From Dielma fastidiosa (GTDB taxonomy: Bacteria > Bacillota_I > Bacilli_A > Erysipelotrichales > Erysipelotrichaceae): a stretch of DNA of 64,000 nt. Shown here in pieces: positions 8,693 to 16,247 of this stretch; position 1 is the stretch's first letter, and each line of letters starts with the position of its first letter. Made by a program: the position numbers and the translations under genes. The notes under the pieces were generated by a model. That model was not told the DNA's origin and ran no database searches. It was given only the letters and a program-made list of their open reading frames with translations. The stretch is taken from assembly GCF_000313565.1 (NCBI RefSeq), contig NZ_HE578923.1, positions 62,001 through 126,000 of the forward strand. The letters are read 5' to 3'.

Positions 8693-10150
8693 ATGGAAAA
8701 AGAAAAGAAAGTAAGAGAGAAAAATAGACCAAGTTTGCTGGAAGCACTTTCGATGATAGCAGTTTTGTTAGGAATGATTATTTTAGCTGTTCAGGCAGAT
8801 ATTTCTATCATTCCAGCACTGGTGATTGCAATTGTATGGTCTATGGCGATTGCTGTTAAATGCGGTTATAGCTGGGATGAAATTATGAAACCGATTTTGG
8901 ACCGTCAGCGCGGTGTTGTAGAAATCTTTTTGATTATTCTAGCAATTGGTATGTTTGTTGCCTCAATGATATATTCCGGCACCATTCCGACAATCATTTA
9001 TTATTTAATCAATATCATTTCACCAAACTTAATGGTGGTTTTATCCTTTATAATAACCGCGGTTGTATCATGCATCATCGGAACATCATGGGGTACAGCC
9101 GGTACGGTGGGGGTTGTTATGCTTTCAATTGCCCAAAGCATGGGAGTGCCGATGGCCATTGTGGCAGGTGCCGTTGCTTCTGGCTCACATGTCGGACAGA
9201 TTCTCTCACCAATGAGTGATACTTCCAATGTATCAGCCAGTTTGGCAGATGTGGATACAGTAACGATGATTAAACGTATGGCGCACTATGCAATACCGGT
9301 GATCATTATCGCATCTGTTGTTTATGCGATTCTTGGTTTTGCCAATACCGCGGTTGGCGGCAATCTTGAATCGGCGGCACTGATCCGTCAGGAAATAGCA
9401 GCTGTTTTTAATGTTAATCCGTTGGTTATCCTGCCGATGGTATTTGTCTTCTTTCTGACATTTAAAAAGAAGCCGATCCTGATGACCTTAACCTTGACCT
9501 CACTGATTGGTTTGATTTTTGGCATGATTTTCAATGGCTTCTCTTTTGTGAATGGCTTGGACGCGTTATATAATGGCTTTAATTTAACCGGTACCGTGGG
9601 TATTGCGGAAAAGGGCTTTAATGATATTTTCCTAAATCTAGTTAACCGCGGCGGCGCGATGAGTATGATCAATGCGGCATTGCTGGTTATTGTCGCTACG
9701 ATGTATGGCACGATCTTACTTGAAACAAAGGCTATCGATGTTATTGCCGTATCAATCTTCGGTAAGGTAAAGAGCCGCCCAATGCTGGTTACTTCCTCAA
9801 TCTTTGTTTCTGGGTTAGTAGTGGCAATGACATCAAGCTCCTTTTTAGCAACCATGATGTCAAAAGATTTATTTATTGAAAAATTTGAAAAAGAGGGAAT
9901 GGACAGCATGGACCTAGTATCAAGCTGCGCAACCGCAAGTACACAGTTCTTAACCTGCATTCCTTGGTGTGATACGGCAATCTTCCTGGCTGCGCTCAGC
10001 GGTGTTTCAACACTTGACGCACTGCCTTATAATGTATTTAGCTGGGGCTGTGCCGCAGCTGCTATCGGACTGTCAATCTTTGGCATCGGTTTTAAAAACG
10101 GCAAACGTTTCGTCGATCTGACACCGGTTAAAGCCAAAGTAACTGAATAA
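8693..10150 (+). CDS. Na+/H+ antiporter, NhaC family
   Basis: Integral membrane transporter of 485 residues with about 11-12 hydrophobic segments. Conserved NhaC-type loops are visible: IGTSWGTAGTVGVV near residue 130 and GSHVGQILSPMSDTSNVSA near residue 165, containing the ion-binding Asp region. Members exchange sodium or small organic ions with protons or with each other. It is followed 29 bases later by a PatB-type lyase, so an amino-acid or thiol-linked exchange is possible. The start is taken at 8693, which follows a GAAAGGG site and puts a short charged tail before TM1; a longer frame from 8618 lacks support. Confidence 0.85.
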   Translation: MEKEKKVREKNRPSLLEALSMIAVLLGMIILAVQADISIIPALVIAIVWSMAIAVKCGYSWDEIMKPILDRQRGVVEIFLIILAIGMFVASMIYSGTIPTIIYYLINIISPNLMVVLSFIITAVVSCIIGTSWGTAGTVGVVMLSIAQSMGVPMAIVAGAVASGSHVGQILSPMSDTSNVSASLADVDTVTMIKRMAHYAIPVIIIASVVYAILGFANTAVGGNLESAALIRQEIAAVFNVNPLVILPMVFVFFLTFKKKPILMTLTLTSLIGLIFGMIFNGFSFVNGLDALYNGFNLTGTVGIAEKGFNDIFLNLVNRGGAMSMINAALLVIVATMYGTILLETKAIDVIAVSIFGKVKSRPMLVTSSIFVSGLVVAMTSSSFLATMMSKDLFIEKFEKEGMDSMDLVSSCATASTQFLTCIPWCDTAIFLAALSGVSTLDALPYNVFSWGCAAAAIGLSIFGIGFKNGKRFVDLTPVKAKVTE

Positions 10151-10179
10151 GTATTAAACAATAAAGAAAGTGTGAAAAG

Positions 10180-11346
10180 ATGAACAATTTTGATACGCCT
10201 TTGAATCGCAGAAATACAAATACTTGGAAGTGGGATGGGGAAGGCTTTGGGGTTGATTTTCCAATGGGTACGGCGGATACTGATTTCAAAATGCCATTTG
10301 AGGTGCAAAAAGCGCTGCATGACAAAATTGATCAGGGTATCTTATCTTACTGCGCAGATAAAAGCTATTTCTTAGAAGCTTTCGCAAACTACCAAAACCG
10401 CCATTATGGTCTTAGCATCAAACCTGAAGAAGTATTTCCAGGCACATCATTAATGGCTGTTTATAAGGTCTTGCTTGACGCGTTTACGGCGCCGGGTGAC
10501 GGAGTGATCATTCAAACGCCAACCTTTGGACACTTATATAACGTACCTAAAAATAACGGCCGGATGATTTTTGAAAATCGTTTGCTGTATGATCGTAAAA
10601 AGGGTGAATGGACGATCAACTTTCCGCAATTAGAAGCAATGGTTGAAAACCCAAGAGTCAAAATGCTGGTTATATGTAATCCAGGCAATCCGACATCCCG
10701 TGGCTATACGCGTGAGGAAATGCAGCGGATGTATGAATTATGCAATGCTCATGATGTTCTTGTGTTGAGTGATGAGGTTCATTCTGATGTGTATTATGAT
10801 GGCAGAAAGCACGTGTCAATATTAAGCGTTGGCGACGAAGCAAAGCATAACTGCATTCTTTTAACCAGCAGCGGTAAGGTATTCAGTATCCCCGGCTTAA
10901 AAACCGCAGTTACCGTCATCCCTAATCCGCGCTTAAAAGCACAATATGAGGCAGCCGCGATGAATGCCCGCGTTGAAATCATCGATCTGGCCTTGGTGGG
11001 AATGGCAGCCGGCCTCAATCTTTGTGATGATTATATCAGTGAGCTTCAGCAGTATTTACAGCGCAATAAAGATTATGCCGTCAAATTCTTTAAAGAAAAC
11101 AGCATGGATATTGTTTTAACTAAACCGGAAGCCTCTTACTTATTCTGGCTGGACTTCAATGATTGGCATATGAATTGTGATCAGCTTGCGGAATTGCTTA
11201 GAAAATACAGCATTGTTTATTCATCAGGCTCAGAATTCGGCCCTGGCAATGAAGGCTTTATGCGCATGAATATTGCCTGTCATTATGAGCAGCTGCAGGG
11301 AATGTGCAAAGCGCTCAAAAAGTGCTATGAAGAAAATATTAAATAA
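10180..11346 (+). CDS. PLP-dependent lyase/aminotransferase, MalY/PatB family
   Basis: Fold-type I PLP enzyme of 388 residues, the family's usual length. Key motifs are CNPGNPTSRGYT near residue 166, SDEVHSDV near 197 and the PLP Lys233 in SSGKVFSIPGL. PatB/MalY proteins are cystathionine beta-lyases (C-S lyases) and sometimes regulators or aminotransferases. The gene follows nhaC closely, so the two are likely co-transcribed, and transport plus cleavage of a sulfur amino acid is an inference from that pairing. Start ATG 10180 is preceded by AAAGAAAGTG. No DNA-binding domain is present. Confidence 0.87.
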   Translation: MNNFDTPLNRRNTNTWKWDGEGFGVDFPMGTADTDFKMPFEVQKALHDKIDQGILSYCADKSYFLEAFANYQNRHYGLSIKPEEVFPGTSLMAVYKVLLDAFTAPGDGVIIQTPTFGHLYNVPKNNGRMIFENRLLYDRKKGEWTINFPQLEAMVENPRVKMLVICNPGNPTSRGYTREEMQRMYELCNAHDVLVLSDEVHSDVYYDGRKHVSILSVGDEAKHNCILLTSSGKVFSIPGLKTAVTVIPNPRLKAQYEAAAMNARVEIIDLALVGMAAGLNLCDDYISELQQYLQRNKDYAVKFFKENSMDIVLTKPEASYLFWLDFNDWHMNCDQLAELLRKYSIVYSSGSEFGPGNEGFMRMNIACHYEQLQGMCKALKKCYEENIK

Positions 11347-11436
11347 GGCTGTTCAGACATTCTATAAACATAGGCTGGATGCATCAAAAATCAAACACTG
11401 ACTGCCTCCTAAGCTGAATATATCCTTTAACCAGAG

Positions 11437-11465
11437 AATCCGGGTCACACGATCCGGATTTAATC
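11437..11465 (+). terminator. Hairpin after the nhaC-patB unit
   Basis: Arms 11437-11443 and 11454-11460 form a perfect 7-bp GC-rich stem with a 10-nt loop. The following tail (TAATC) is T-poor, so this is a moderate terminator candidate. Confidence 0.5.
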
Positions 11466-11568
11466 ATGTGAAGGGCATTATTGTGTTATTATTAATTTAT
11501 AAGGTAAAACATGACGGCTGTCATAAAGCTTATCTGATTATGCGCTGATCAGGAAAGGGAAACTCAAA

Positions 11569-12216
11569 ATGAAAATTGAAATTGGCACGGCTTTTCCACA
11601 ATATTTTAAATCTGCATATCCTGAAGAATTTGTTTTGTTTTCACATCTTGAAACAACATCGGCGATTCCATCAGTTTTATTTGCCATCACTACTTGGAAA
11701 GCAAATGGTGAACCTAATGTCTGCTTTCATGCTTGGAGCTGTTTTCATGGCGATAGAACCGCCTTTTTTGCGGTGATGGGCGGCTTGTATCAAAAAACGC
11801 ATACTTATGCGAATATTATGCGGGACAAATGCTTTTGTATCAACTTTCTGCCAATCCGTTATTATGATCAGCTGATTGCGACAATTAATCAAAATGAGGA
11901 TGAAGCTGATGAATTTCAAGTTGGGAATTTTACTTTGGAACACGCTGAAACAATTCATGCACCAATTATTAAGGAAGCTTTTCTAAACATGGAATGTACT
12001 TTAAAAGAGGTAATGGATTTAAGCGGCGCTCAGATTACTGCTATGGTTGTCGGTCAAGTTCAGCATATATTCGTTGAGGAAGCATATGCAAGGGGCTATG
12101 ATAAACGCTATGGACAGGACGGTTTCATGATGCTTGTGCCGGCGATGCAGGATTTGATCAGCGGTGAAGCAGGACAATCAGCGATTGCAACGGTAAAGAT
12201 TGAACGTTTTGATTAA
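11569..12216 (+). CDS. Flavin reductase-like protein (FMN-binding split barrel)
   Basis: Cytoplasmic protein of 215 residues with the layout of flavin reductase-like split-barrel proteins: a hydrophobic strand with SVLFAITTW near residue 40, a central FFAVMGGLYQKTHTYANI segment resembling the FMN-phosphate region, and a MLVPAMQDL tail. Members bind FMN and reduce flavin or small substrates with NAD(P)H. No partner oxygenase is nearby. It stands alone with an AGGAAAGGGAAA ribosome site, in a run of single small genes. The family call is good; the substrate is unknown. Confidence 0.7.
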   Translation: MKIEIGTAFPQYFKSAYPEEFVLFSHLETTSAIPSVLFAITTWKANGEPNVCFHAWSCFHGDRTAFFAVMGGLYQKTHTYANIMRDKCFCINFLPIRYYDQLIATINQNEDEADEFQVGNFTLEHAETIHAPIIKEAFLNMECTLKEVMDLSGAQITAMVVGQVQHIFVEEAYARGYDKRYGQDGFMMLVPAMQDLISGEAGQSAIATVKIERFD

Positions 12217-12302
12217 AAAAGCATTATTTGTTGTCACAATATAGCTTTCTTATTGTCTAATTATATGTAGGGTTGAAAAATATCGACAATAAGGAGGAAA
12301 TT

Positions 12303-12623
12303 ATGTTTCAAGAAATTTTATTAACCGCATTGCTGGGTATCGTTGTCGGGCTGATTGATATTCTGCCGATGATCAAAATGAAATTGGATAAATTTTCTAT
12401 CAGTTCTGCTTTTGTATTCTATTTTGTTTTGCCTTTTGTGATCATTAATATCGATTTATATGGTATAGCATGGTGGCTTAAGGGCGGCATCATCGGATTG
12501 GCACTGGCTTTGCCGACCATCATTATGGTTATGAAGGAAGATAAAAAATCAGCGATTCCAATGGTTATTATGTCAGTGATTTTAGGGACGGTTATCAGTG
12601 CGGTTCATTACTTTATTATGTGA
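12303..12623 (+). CDS. Small multi-pass membrane protein of unknown function
   Basis: A 106-residue protein I do not recognise. It has about four hydrophobic stretches (residues 3-20, 33-50, 55-75 and 83-103) separated by short charged loops such as KMKLDK and MKEDKKS. I choose the ATG at 12303 because it sits 7 bases after a perfect AAGGAGG; a TTG 30 bases upstream would be out of place. It stands as a single gene with its own terminator. Function cannot be inferred. Confidence 0.7.
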   Translation: MFQEILLTALLGIVVGLIDILPMIKMKLDKFSISSAFVFYFVLPFVIINIDLYGIAWWLKGGIIGLALALPTIIMVMKEDKKSAIPMVIMSVILGTVISAVHYFIM

Positions 12624-12629
12624 ATTAAG

Positions 12630-12651
12630 AAGTCCAATCAGGACTTTTTAT
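12630..12651 (+). terminator. Intrinsic terminator
   Basis: Arms 12630-12635 and 12641-12646 with a 5-nt loop and a T-rich tail, seven bases after the membrane protein stop. Confidence 0.75.
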
Positions 12652-12776
12652 TATTATAGGAACTTTCGTTTTCAAGCATCAAAGGTCCAATGGCATGATT
12701 TGATTGATGAAGGAAATCATTTTTTTGATTTAGCAAAGCTTTATGATACACTGAGGATAGAGGAAAGGAGTTTGCT

Positions 12777-13208
12777 ATGAAAATGCCTGATACGGATATC
12801 GATACAAATATGTTTGCGCCCTGTGGGATGAATTGTATGGTTTGTTATAAGCATTGTTATCATAAAAAGCCATGTGCCGGCTGTTTGAATCATGAACAAA
12901 ATAAGCCTGAGCATTGCCGTAAATGTAAAATAAAAGACTGCGTCAGAGAGAGGGGTATTAGTTATTGCTATGAATGTGGGAAATACCCTTGTTTGCAGAT
13001 AAAAAATTTGGAGCGGAGCTATCGTCAGCGTTATCAGACAAGTCTTTTAAGTAATAGTGAATTTGTGAGAATAAATGGTTTATCAGCATTTATGGCGTGG
13101 CAGAAACAGCTGTATTCATGCCCTAAATGCGGTGGTATTATTTCAATTCATGACAAAGAATGCAGTGAATGTCAAAAAAAATTGAAAATGGAGGAGACGT
13201 TGGGATGA
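12777..13208 (+). CDS. DUF3795-like cysteine-rich protein
   Basis: A 143-residue cytoplasmic protein rich in Cys. The N-terminal half has the DUF3795 pattern (FAPCGMNCMVC, KPCAGC, HCRKCKIKDC, YCYECGKYPC), and the end adds a small zinc-ribbon-like pair (CPKCGG and CSECQKK). Such proteins likely bind zinc or an iron-sulfur centre, but the function is unknown. It is translationally coupled to the next gene through an ATGA overlap at 13205-13208. Start ATG 12777 follows GAAAGGAG at good spacing. Confidence 0.75.
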   Translation: MKMPDTDIDTNMFAPCGMNCMVCYKHCYHKKPCAGCLNHEQNKPEHCRKCKIKDCVRERGISYCYECGKYPCLQIKNLERSYRQRYQTSLLSNSEFVRINGLSAFMAWQKQLYSCPKCGGIISIHDKECSECQKKLKMEETLG

Positions 13209-13765
13209 TGATATTAACCTTTGAAACACGGCAGGCATTCAGGGATTGGCTGTCAAAGCATCACCCTTCAGAAGCCGGTGTCTGGCTGCGGTTTGGTAAA
13301 TCAGCGCAGATTAAAACATTAAAAGCGAGTGAAGCGCTGGAAGAAGCACTATGCTTTGGTTGGATTGACGGACAGATGAAAAGTCTTGATGAACATTCAT
13401 ACATAAAATATTTCGCCTTGCGCCGTAAAAACAGCAAATGGTCAGCTAAAAATAAAGCGTTGTGTGAGAAATTGATAAAAGAAGGTTTGATGAGTTCTTT
13501 TGGTTTTTTAAAGATAGAAGAAGCTAAACAAAACGGTCAATGGGATCAGGATCATGCGCCAATGCCCATCTCTGATGAACAGCTTGATGAAGTCGCAAAG
13601 CAGCTTAAAGAAAATACAGCGGCTTATCATAATTTTATTAAAATGCCGCAATCTGTTAAGAAAACGTATGCCCGAGCCTATTTTGACGCTAAAACGGAAG
13701 CTGGCAGGAAGCGCCGTCTTGAGTGGATGCTTGATCGGCTGGCAAAGAATTTGAAACCGATGTAG
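13205..13765 (+). CDS. YdeI/OmpD-associated family protein
   Basis: A 186-residue soluble protein. Family signs are the N-terminal RDWLSKHHPSEAGVWLRFGK segment, the EALCFGWIDGQMKSLD segment near residue 50 and the IKYFALRRKNSKWSAKN segment near 75, followed by the basic C-terminal KRRLEWMLDRL tail. This is the family annotated as bacteriocin protection, YdeI or OmpD-associated; its biochemical role is unsettled. I start it at 13205, overlapping the DUF3795 stop by 4 bases, with GGAGGAG 8-10 bases upstream; a longer frame from 13169 would overlap much further. Confidence 0.8.
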   Translation: MMILTFETRQAFRDWLSKHHPSEAGVWLRFGKSAQIKTLKASEALEEALCFGWIDGQMKSLDEHSYIKYFALRRKNSKWSAKNKALCEKLIKEGLMSSFGFLKIEEAKQNGQWDQDHAPMPISDEQLDEVAKQLKENTAAYHNFIKMPQSVKKTYARAYFDAKTEAGRKRRLEWMLDRLAKNLKPM

Positions 13766-13797
13766 GTTTTGATATAAAAGAAGATATTTAAATAAGG

Positions 13798-13850
13798 TTG
13801 ACAGGGTAGGAGAACCATGATAGTATCTATACATACCAACGGTATGTATA
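13798..13850 (+). promoter_or_regulatory. Promoter and operator of the TetR gene
   Basis: A TTGACA -35 (13798-13803), 17-bp spacer and TAGTAT -10 (13821-13826) are followed at once by a perfect 10-bp inverted repeat, 13828-13837 and 13841-13850, with spacer AAC. Placement just after the -10 fits autorepression by the TetR protein encoded 18 bases downstream. Confidence 0.8.
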
Positions 13851-13867
13851 TGGTTCGGAGGTGGAAT

Positions 13868-14509
13868 ATGGCTCGAAATAAATATCCCGAACAGACTGTT
13901 GAGAAAATCCTGGAAGTATCGCTGAAGCTCTTTTCTGAGAAAGGGTATGAAAAAACTACGATGCAGGATATTGTGAATGCACTCGGCATGTCTAAGGGAG
14001 CGATTTATCACCATTTTAAATCAAAGGAAGAACTGGTGGACGCGGTATCTACTTACAGCTTTATGAAGCGTAACAGCTTTGTGGATGTCTATGAGCTGAA
14101 GCATCTAAATGGCCTACAGAAGCTGCGCTGGGTATTGATGAATGAATTCTCCAACACTGAGAAGCAGGAGGTTGACCGCTTCACAGCCCCATTAGCCGTT
14201 GAACCAAATTTCATGATGAAAATGATTCAGGATACCATAACACATAGTGTTCCTATGCTGATTCCAATGATTGAAGAATCCAAACAGGATGGCTCATCTC
14301 AGGTAGAGGATGTACAGATGACAGCTGAGATTTTCATGGTATTAGCCAATGTCTGGGCAAACCCGCTGTTTTGGGAGATGAGCGAAGAACAATTTGCTTA
14401 TAAAGTTAAAACTATTGGTAAGATACTGGATACGCTAGGCTTACCGGTTATCAATGAAGAAGTAAAACAGACAATGATTGAATATTATAAGAATATACTG
14501 CCTAAATAG
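13868..14509 (+). CDS. TetR/AcrR family transcriptional regulator
   Basis: DNA-binding repressor of 213 residues. The N-terminal TetR helix-turn-helix covers about residues 8-55 (LFSEKGYEKTTMQDIVNALG and KGAIYHHFKSKEEL); the rest is an all-helical ligand-binding domain. It lies upstream of an MFS exporter and between two palindromes sharing the half-site ACATACC, so it very likely represses itself and the exporter until a drug or metabolite binds. I start at ATG 13868, after GGAGGTGG; a longer frame from 13817 would run through the promoter and operator and is rejected. Confidence 0.93.
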   Translation: MARNKYPEQTVEKILEVSLKLFSEKGYEKTTMQDIVNALGMSKGAIYHHFKSKEELVDAVSTYSFMKRNSFVDVYELKHLNGLQKLRWVLMNEFSNTEKQEVDRFTAPLAVEPNFMMKMIQDTITHSVPMLIPMIEESKQDGSSQVEDVQMTAEIFMVLANVWANPLFWEMSEEQFAYKVKTIGKILDTLGLPVINEEVKQTMIEYYKNILPK

Positions 14510-14530
14510 GGGCAGTTCAATTTTAATCAA

Positions 14531-14554
14531 ATACATACCGACAGTCGGTATTTA
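14531..14554 (+). promoter_or_regulatory. Second TetR-type operator, upstream of the MFS gene
   Basis: Perfect arms 14535-14542 and 14544-14551 with a 1-base centre, flanked by partial extension. It shares ACATACC and GGTAT with the first operator, but the half-sites are 4 bp further apart. It lies 15-38 bases before the exporter start, between the TetR stop and the MFS ribosome site. Confidence 0.7.
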
Positions 14555-14568
14555 AAGAAAGGGACTTT

Positions 14569-15810
14569 ATGAATAAAAAACTATTCCACAAGGATTTTAC
14601 GATGATGGTCATCGGTCAAATCATTTCTATTTTTGGCAATTCAATTTTACGCTTTGCAATCTCTTTATATGTTTTAGATCTTACTGGTTCTGCCAGTATC
14701 TTTGCCGGTATTCTGGCAATATCCATGCTGCCGACAATTTTATTATCACCGATTGGCGGCATGGTCTCTGACCGGCTAAGCCGTAAATATATCATGGTGA
14801 TTTTAGACTTTGCCACGGCTTTGCTGATTTTGCTTTTCGTCTGCAGTCTGGGCAGCTCTTATATAGTAGTGGTGATAGCGGTATTTATGGTTTTGTTATC
14901 ACTGATTCAATCCTTCTATCAGCCCTCGGTCCAAGCCAGCATTCCCTCAATTACGGATAAGGATAATCTGGTAGCTGCCAATAGTGTGGTCTATCAGATC
15001 AATGCGCTTGCTAATCTGTTAGGTCCCATTTTAGGCGGCTTGCTTTATGGCTTCTTTCCAATTCAGGTCATCGCCCTGCTCAGTGCTTTCTGTTTCTTCT
15101 GTTCGTCAATTCTTGAACTGTTTCTGCATATACCATATACCCGCCAGCCGCGCGCAGCCTCCATTTTTCGGACAGTAAAGGCAGATTTTAAAGAGGCAAT
15201 CAGTTTTATTCTTCATGATAATCCAGCTATTTTTAAGCTCTTGATCCTGCTTTCCGGTTTGAATATGTTTCTGACTGCTATGCTGCAGGTCGGTTTGCCT
15301 TATATTATCAAGATTCAGCTAGGCTTAAGCTCACAGCTTTATGGTTTTGCGGAAAGCTCATTGGCTATTGGGATGATTATTGGCAGCCTCTATGCAGCCA
15401 ATAATGCCGGTAAACTTAAGATTCAAATCTCACATAAATACTTATTGCTGGGCAGTCTGGCAATGGTTCCTATCGGATTAGGCATCTTAACCGAGATTAA
15501 CGCTTATCTGGCCTATGGGCTGATTGTATTGTCATTGCTGGCTGGCATGAGCTTCATTGCTGTATTTAATGTTATAGCGCAAGCCTTCATGCAGGAACAG
15601 ACGCCAACTCATTTACTGGGTAAAGTAAGCAGCTATGTAATGACACTGACAATGTGTGCCATTCCTGCCGGTCAGGCATTATATGGTCTGTGTTTTGAAA
15701 ACTTCGCTTCACATTCCGCATGGATCGTACTCTTTGCCTGTTTAATGGCCGTGCTTTTATCGAACTATGCGAAAGGTGTACTGGCAGCTCAAAAGGAGGT
15801 GATCGCATGA
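14569..15810 (+). CDS. MFS transporter, probable drug or metabolite exporter
   Basis: Twelve-segment major facilitator of 413 residues. It shows the MFS motif A in loop 2-3 (GGMVSDRLSRKYIM near residue 65) and a typical two-halves layout with a longer central cytoplasmic loop near 195-215. Control by the adjacent TetR operator points to efflux of a toxic compound. A small membrane-associated protein gene overlaps its stop by 4 bases (ATGA), so the two are coupled. Start ATG 14569 follows AAAGGGAC. Confidence 0.9.
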   Translation: MNKKLFHKDFTMMVIGQIISIFGNSILRFAISLYVLDLTGSASIFAGILAISMLPTILLSPIGGMVSDRLSRKYIMVILDFATALLILLFVCSLGSSYIVVVIAVFMVLLSLIQSFYQPSVQASIPSITDKDNLVAANSVVYQINALANLLGPILGGLLYGFFPIQVIALLSAFCFFCSSILELFLHIPYTRQPRAASIFRTVKADFKEAISFILHDNPAIFKLLILLSGLNMFLTAMLQVGLPYIIKIQLGLSSQLYGFAESSLAIGMIIGSLYAANNAGKLKIQISHKYLLLGSLAMVPIGLGILTEINAYLAYGLIVLSLLAGMSFIAVFNVIAQAFMQEQTPTHLLGKVSSYVMTLTMCAIPAGQALYGLCFENFASHSAWIVLFACLMAVLLSNYAKGVLAAQKEVIA

Positions 15811-16070
15811 ACCCACTAAAGGAACAGCTGAATATCGCTCAGCAGCGAACTCAGAAAATTATTGAAAAGCAAAACAAGTATGTTCTATCATCAATGCCTA
15901 AGATAAAGCGTAAGAAAACACTGCAGATCAATTTAATTACCAATCTGCTGATGCTGATTCTATGTCTGATTGGTCTAATAATATTTAAAGCATTCTGGCT
16001 GATTAGCTTACTTATAATCATTATTTTATCACTGGCGGTTAATTTTTATTTACTGAATAAATATCGTTAG
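15807..16070 (+). CDS. Small two-TM protein coupled to the MFS exporter
   Basis: An 87-residue protein of no recognised family. The first 45 residues are polar and strongly basic (KIKRKKTLQ), followed by two hydrophobic stretches near residues 46-61 and 63-81 and a short basic tail. It overlaps the MFS stop as ATGA and has a perfect AAGGAGGTGATC ribosome site inside the MFS gene, so it should be made at high level with the exporter. It could be an accessory subunit, but that is only suggested by coupling. Confidence 0.7.
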   Translation: MNPLKEQLNIAQQRTQKIIEKQNKYVLSSMPKIKRKKTLQINLITNLLMLILCLIGLIIFKAFWLISLLIIIILSLAVNFYLLNKYR

Positions 16071-16075
16071 GACTA

Positions 16076-16084
16076 TGTTATAAT
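16076..16084 (+). promoter_or_regulatory. Extended -10 promoter of the leader-methyltransferase unit
   Basis: TGTTATAAT is a perfect extended -10 element (TGn plus TATAAT at 16079-16084). No good -35 is present, which such promoters tolerate. A start near 16091 would give a leader RNA of about 130 nt up to the terminator. Confidence 0.6.
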
Positions 16085-16108
16085 AAATTCATAAAGCGAG
16101 GATTCAAT

Positions 16109-16186
16109 ATGTACCTTCTACGAGATAACAACTCAGTGCAGTTACAAAACCGCCAAGCAGATTGCGCTGAGTTTGCGGATAACTAA
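16109..16186 (+). CDS. Leader peptide upstream of the methyltransferase
   Basis: A 25-codon ORF starting ATG at 16109, with GCGAGGAT about 7 bases upstream, encoding MYLLRDNNSVQLQ and then an acidic tail ending in CAEFADN. The 5' arm of the downstream terminator lies inside codons 9-12 and its 3' arm lies after the stop, so translation of this ORF must affect the hairpin. This is the arrangement of ribosome-mediated attenuators ahead of antibiotic-resistance and rRNA-modification genes. I infer that a stalled ribosome here opens expression of the methyltransferase. The peptide itself probably has no other role. Confidence 0.65.
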   Translation: MYLLRDNNSVQLQNRQADCAEFADN

Positions 16187-16222
16187 ACTTGCATTGGCGT
16201 GTCAACTGCACTGATTCTTTTA
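16131..16222 (+). terminator. Attenuator: terminator with a mutually exclusive alternative hairpin
   Basis: Terminator: arm 16133-16143 pairs perfectly over 11 bp with 16204-16214, with a second inner 6-bp stem 16151-16156 to 16194-16199, then TTCTTTT. Alternative: the same 5' arm (16131-16140) pairs over 10 bp, one G-U, with 16163-16172. The two pairings cannot coexist. The alternative hairpin would act as antiterminator or as an early competitor, depending on ribosome position. Confidence 0.75.
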
Positions 16223-16247
16223 AATTATAAGAAAGGTGGAGTTACCA

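Noticed and set aside
9388-9960. 190-codon minus-strand ORF inside nhaC
   Set aside because: It is a shadow of the strongly supported membrane protein on the plus strand, has no ribosome site and its composition mirrors complementary hydrophobic codons.
12598-12780. 60-codon plus-strand ORF between the small membrane protein and the DUF3795 gene
   Set aside because: It runs through an intrinsic terminator and the next ribosome site and has no start signal.
13508-14014. 168-codon minus-strand ORF across the YdeI-like and TetR genes
   Set aside because: It overlaps two recognised genes plus a promoter and operator on the other strand and matches no family.
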